From positions 1 through 8,719 of the forward strand of contig JBEVKF010000009.1 of assembly GCA_040509755.1 (NCBI GenBank): a stretch of DNA of 8,719 bases, written 5' to 3'. Under the pieces are notes generated by a model. That model worked only from the letters and a program-made list of their open reading frames with translations. It was not told the origin of the DNA and made no database searches. Shown in pieces: positions 7,139-8,719 of the stretch. Numbering within the stretch: position 1 is the stretch's first letter; every line of letters starts with the position of its first letter. Both the position numbers and the translations under genes were made by a program. The DNA is from JACVRW01 sp040509755. GTDB lineage: Bacteria > Actinomycetota > Thermoleophilia > Solirubrobacterales > Thermoleophilaceae.

Positions 7139-7178
7139 TTTACCGGCGTCTACCGCTCCGTGCCGCGCGCGTTAACCG
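7139..7178. promoter_or_regulatory. direct-repeat cluster (TNTACCG) in the divergent spacer, possible SARP-type operator
   Basis: The heptamers TTTACCG (7139-7145) and TCTACCG (7149-7155) are followed at the same 10-base period by CGTGCCG (7159-7165), and then by TTAACCG (7172-7178). SARP-type regulators are known to bind short direct repeats spaced about one helical turn apart near promoters. The cluster lies 78 bases upstream of the BTAD start and about 60 bases upstream of the divergent small gene. Autoregulation or control of both genes is inference. Confidence 0.35.
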
Positions 7179-7238
7179 CGGACGCGCAGGGTGTGCGCAA
7201 CGAGATCGCACCAGGCGGTCAAGACCGAAGGAGCCACG

Positions 7239-7634
7239 ATGACCCACTCTCGTATCGCCCGTCCGGCAGCGCTCGGCTTGGCGCTTGCCGCCCTCGCCGC
7301 GCCCACGGCCGTCGCCCAGCAGGACCTGCGCTCGGCCGACGCGACCGACGCGGCGCGAGCCGCTGAGGCCCGGCAGGACCAGCCGGCGCAGGACCTGCAA
7401 TCGCCCGACACCCGCGACACCGCCGAGGGGCGCGGCACCTTCAACGCCCCCGAGGTCACGGTCATCAAGGTCGCGGAGCCCGCGTCCCCGAACGGCGGCA
7501 TCGACTGGGGCGACGCGGGGATAGGGGCCGGCGGCCTGCTCGGCCTGATCCTGCTCGGGCTCGGGAGCACCCTGGCGGTCGTGTACCACAAGCAGGGTGG
7601 CTTCGGGCGCGGCCGGACGGCCACCTCTGGCTAG
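7239..7634 (+). CDS. small signal-peptide protein with C-terminal membrane helix
   Basis: A 131-residue protein starting at the ATG at 7239, behind a strong GAAGGAG (about 6 bases spacing). In-frame sequence upstream to 7191 is possible but would put 16 polar residues before the signal peptide. The signal peptide spans residues 1-26 (RIARPAALGLALAALAAPTAVA, then QQ) with an AVA cleavage site. The mature part is polar and Asp/Gln/Ala-rich, with a repeated QDLRS/QDLQS-like segment. A glycine-rich helix follows (GIGAGGLLGLILLGLGSTLAVV), then a short basic tail (YHKQGGFGRGR). By the positive-inside rule this is a type I membrane protein with its N-terminal part outside the cell. It has no enzymatic motif and its function is unknown. 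It diverges from the BTAD-kinase operon and shares its upstream region, so co-regulation is possible. A perfect palindrome follows 32 bases after its stop. Confidence 0.8.
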   Translation: MTHSRIARPAALGLALAALAAPTAVAQQDLRSADATDAARAAEARQDQPAQDLQSPDTRDTAEGRGTFNAPEVTVIKVAEPASPNGGIDWGDAGIGAGGLLGLILLGLGSTLAVVYHKQGGFGRGRTATSG

Positions 7635-7666
7635 AAGCGGCTCGCCGCACCTCTGCAAGTCCAATG

Positions 7667-7696
7667 GGAGAGCCTCGCCGCGCGGCGAGGCTCTCC
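7667..7696. terminator. perfect 30-base GC-rich palindrome, probable (bidirectional) terminator
   Basis: GGAGAGCCTCGCCG (7667-7680) pairs perfectly with CGGCGAGGCTCTCC (7683-7696) around a central CG, giving a very stable hairpin. It stands 32 bases after the stop of the small membrane protein gene and lies between convergent genes, so it could stop transcription from both sides. There is no T-tract, but such hairpins are commonly taken as terminators in high-GC actinobacteria. Confidence 0.6.
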
Positions 7697-7843
7697 TCAG
7701 CAGCCTCTGGCCCTGGATCGGCCCCGCGGGCGCCTCGCTGTCTCGCGACGGGTCGACCCTGTGGTTGGGGCGACTTGCGGCGCCTCCCAGGACGTGTTCG
7801 TTTCGGAACGCAGCCCGGCGGCGCTGACCGCCGCCGCGCCGCC

Positions 7844-8203
7844 TCAGGCGCCGAACTCGAATCGCACCAGCCGGTCGCGAGAGGCGGTGCATGTCATTCG
7901 AAAGAACTCGTCGCCGAGCCGGCGGTCGCGGCAGGTGTAGGACCCGCGCCGGCAAACCGGATCGCACTCGCCCCACCGGCCGGCCCAAAAAAGCCTGACC
8001 ATCCGGCGCGCGGTCCGGCATCGCGTCCGCTGTGTCCTGACGTCGAACACGCCGGCGCCGAAGACCTCCTTCTGCGTGAAGATCGGCTTGTCGCCCTGGT
8101 GGCCTCGGGGGAAGCCGTAGTTGCCGCAATCGGCTGCCGCGGCTGGTCCGGCCGCGGCAAGCGCAAGCGCGACGACGAGCACGGAGGTGGCGGTGGATTT
8201 CAT
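7844..8203 (-). CDS. small secreted six-cysteine protein of unknown function
   Basis: A 119-residue protein starting at the ATG at 8203-8201. Residues 1-23 form a Sec signal peptide (KSTATSVLVVALALAAAGPAAA), cleaved near AAA/ADC. The mature 95 residues contain six cysteines (26, 62, 80, 84, 91, 105), an even number suited to three disulfides, in an Arg- and aromatic-rich context: CGNYGFPRGHQGDKPIF, VFDVRTQRTRCRTARRMVR, WAGRWGECDPVCRRG, and the end LVRFEFGA. No family is identified with certainty. It reads like the small secreted proteins common in soil actinobacteria. The start was chosen because it places the signal peptide first; the longer frame to 8278 would run into the tRNA gene. The nearest GGAGG-like sequence is about 14 bases upstream, further than usual. 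It converges on the small membrane protein gene, and bases 7697-7843 between them show no gene. Confidence 0.75.
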   Translation of the reverse strand: MKSTATSVLVVALALAAAGPAAAADCGNYGFPRGHQGDKPIFTQKEVFGAGVFDVRTQRTRCRTARRMVRLFWAGRWGECDPVCRRGSYTCRDRRLGDEFFRMTCTASRDRLVRFEFGA

Positions 8204-8235
8204 GCGCGCAGGGTACGCCTCCGCCTGGGGGGCGC

Positions 8236-8241
8236 TATCTT
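8236..8241 (+). promoter_or_regulatory. candidate -10 element for the tRNA-Pro gene
   Basis: TATCTT ends 9 bases before the first base of the tRNA, the distance expected of a -10 box for a gene transcribed close to its mature 5' end. No good -35 is visible 16-18 bases upstream. Confidence 0.35.
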
Positions 8242-8250
8242 GATGGCGAA

Positions 8251-8324
8251 CGGGGCGTGGCGCAGTTTGGTAGCGCATTCGGCTGGGGGCCGAAAGGTCG
8301 CTGGTTCAAATCCAGTCGCCCCGA
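8251..8324 (+). tRNA. tRNA-Pro (anticodon GGG)
   Basis: A complete 74-base cloverleaf. The acceptor stem CGGGGCG (8251-8257) pairs with CGCCCCG (8317-8323), with discriminator A at 8324. The D-arm stem GCGC/GCGC encloses AGTTTGGTA. The anticodon stem TTCGG/CCGAA encloses the loop CTGGGGG, giving anticodon GGG at 8285-8287, which reads CCC and CCT proline codons, with G37. The T-arm stem GCTGG/CCAGT (one G-T pair) encloses TTCAAAT. CCA is not encoded. All arms pair, so the gene appears functional. tRNA genes are frequent integration sites; no integrase and no copy of the tRNA 3' end is seen downstream in this window. Confidence 0.96.
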
Positions 8325-8719
8325 TTACCGGATTCTCCCCGCACCGCTTCGCGTAGCCCCGCAGACGGCAGAGTCAAGCCAAGGATGCGGGGGGACGCGG
8401 GGCGATGCGAGCGACAAAACCGACGCAAAACCGACGCACAGGGTTCGGAGTGCGTCGGTTTTAGTTCGATAGGCGTCTAAGCGTTTCTAAGCCGCTGGGG
8501 TCCACGAACGTATGTTCCCCTGCCTCGGGCCCTCGCATGGCGCGAGAAGGCGTCCCCCGCAGCGCTGAGAGGACGTTGGCGCTGTCCGGCTCGTGCTAAC
8601 CGGAGGGTTGCCCTCCCGGACGATCTGGGGAGGACTGCTGCTGGCGAAATCTTGGGAGGCTCCGCGTTGGCGGGTGGCGACGATCGGACCTATGGTGGAG
8701 GAAGCGTTTGTTGACTCAC
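8325..8719. other. 395-base stretch without a confident gene
   Basis: Apart from the hairpin at 8416-8462, this holds short repeats and one open frame. TCTAAGC occurs at 8476-8482 and 8486-8492, 10 bases apart. GGAGGG (8602-8607) pairs with CCCTCC (8611-8616) across a three-base loop. The plus frame from 8569 is open to the edge and reads near its end LAKSWEAPRWRVATIGPMVEE. Its only ATG (8692) lacks a ribosome site; GTG at 8593 and TTG at 8608 are other starts. It may be the 5' end of a gene that continues to the right. TTGACT at 8712-8717 could instead be a -35 element. Confidence 0.3.
8416..8462 (+). terminator. terminator-like hairpin with tandem-duplicated 5' arm
   Basis: The 11-mer AAAACCGACGC occurs twice head to tail (8416-8426, 8427-8437). 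The second copy plus A pairs perfectly over 12 bases with TGCGTCGGTTTT (8451-8462) across a 12-base loop. The stem ends in four T, as for an intrinsic terminator, and lies about 100 bases after the tRNA, whose transcript it could end. The first copy can pair with the same 3' arm across a longer loop. Confidence 0.5.

Noticed and set aside
8204..8278. Upstream extension of the secreted six-cysteine protein
   Set aside because: It would overlap the tRNA-Pro gene and place 25 polar residues in front of a clear signal peptide.
8325..8719. Duplicate of the tRNA-Pro 3' end that would mark an attR/attL site
   Set aside because: No second copy of the T-arm or acceptor sequence was found by eye in the remaining bases, so no integration is claimed.
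1..8719. CRISPR array or insertion-sequence ends
   Set aside because: No regularly spaced repeats of 20-40 bases, transposase frame or matching terminal inverted repeats were seen; the short repeats present are 7-11 bases long.

Overview
The window is very GC-rich (by eye about two thirds G+C, higher in the first 100 bases). Alternative GTG starts, an actinobacterial-type SARP/BTAD regulator, a large membrane Ser/Thr kinase and small secreted proteins together suggest a soil actinobacterium. The style (BTAD regulator with a universal-stress-like tail, kinase with a virginiamycin-lyase-like propeller) resembles the Thermoleophilia (Solirubrobacterales/Gaiellales). That placement is inference from protein style, not from a marker gene.

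Layout. Bases 1-355 hold the N-terminal part of a TetR-family repressor on the minus strand, running off the left edge into an almost pure G/C tract that may be unreliable sequence. Diverging from it is a short stand-alone AraC-type regulator (451-846, plus). Next comes a plus-strand pair 3 bases apart: a HEAT-repeat-like protein (940-1674) and a cysteine- and aromatic-rich protein carrying a complete metzincin-type zinc protease motif, HEXXHXXGXXH (1678-2352). This pair converges, with a 9-base gap, on a minus-strand two-gene operon. In transcription order that operon is a BTAD regulator with a universal-stress-like C-terminus (7061-5463), then a 1034-residue Ser/Thr kinase fused through one membrane helix to a seven-repeat beta-propeller and a LivK-type solute-binding domain (5466-2362). 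Their coding sequences overlap by four bases (GTGA).

A small signal-peptide-bearing membrane protein (7239-7634, plus) diverges from the operon. The 177-base spacer between them carries TNTACCG-type repeats 10 bases apart. A perfect 30-base palindrome follows the small gene. Then come a secreted six-cysteine protein on the minus strand (8203-7844), tRNA-Pro(GGG) (8251-8324) and a terminator-like hairpin with a tandem-duplicated left arm (8416-8462). The last 250 bases hold no confident gene, only an open frame reaching the right edge.

Functional reading. The kinase looks like an environmental sensor: the solute-binding domain and propeller lie outside the cell and the kinase inside. It is translationally coupled to a DNA-binding regulator, so a ligand-to-kinase-to-transcription relay is the natural hypothesis. 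The HEAT/metzincin pair is the least explained part of the window and the best candidate for an undescribed system.
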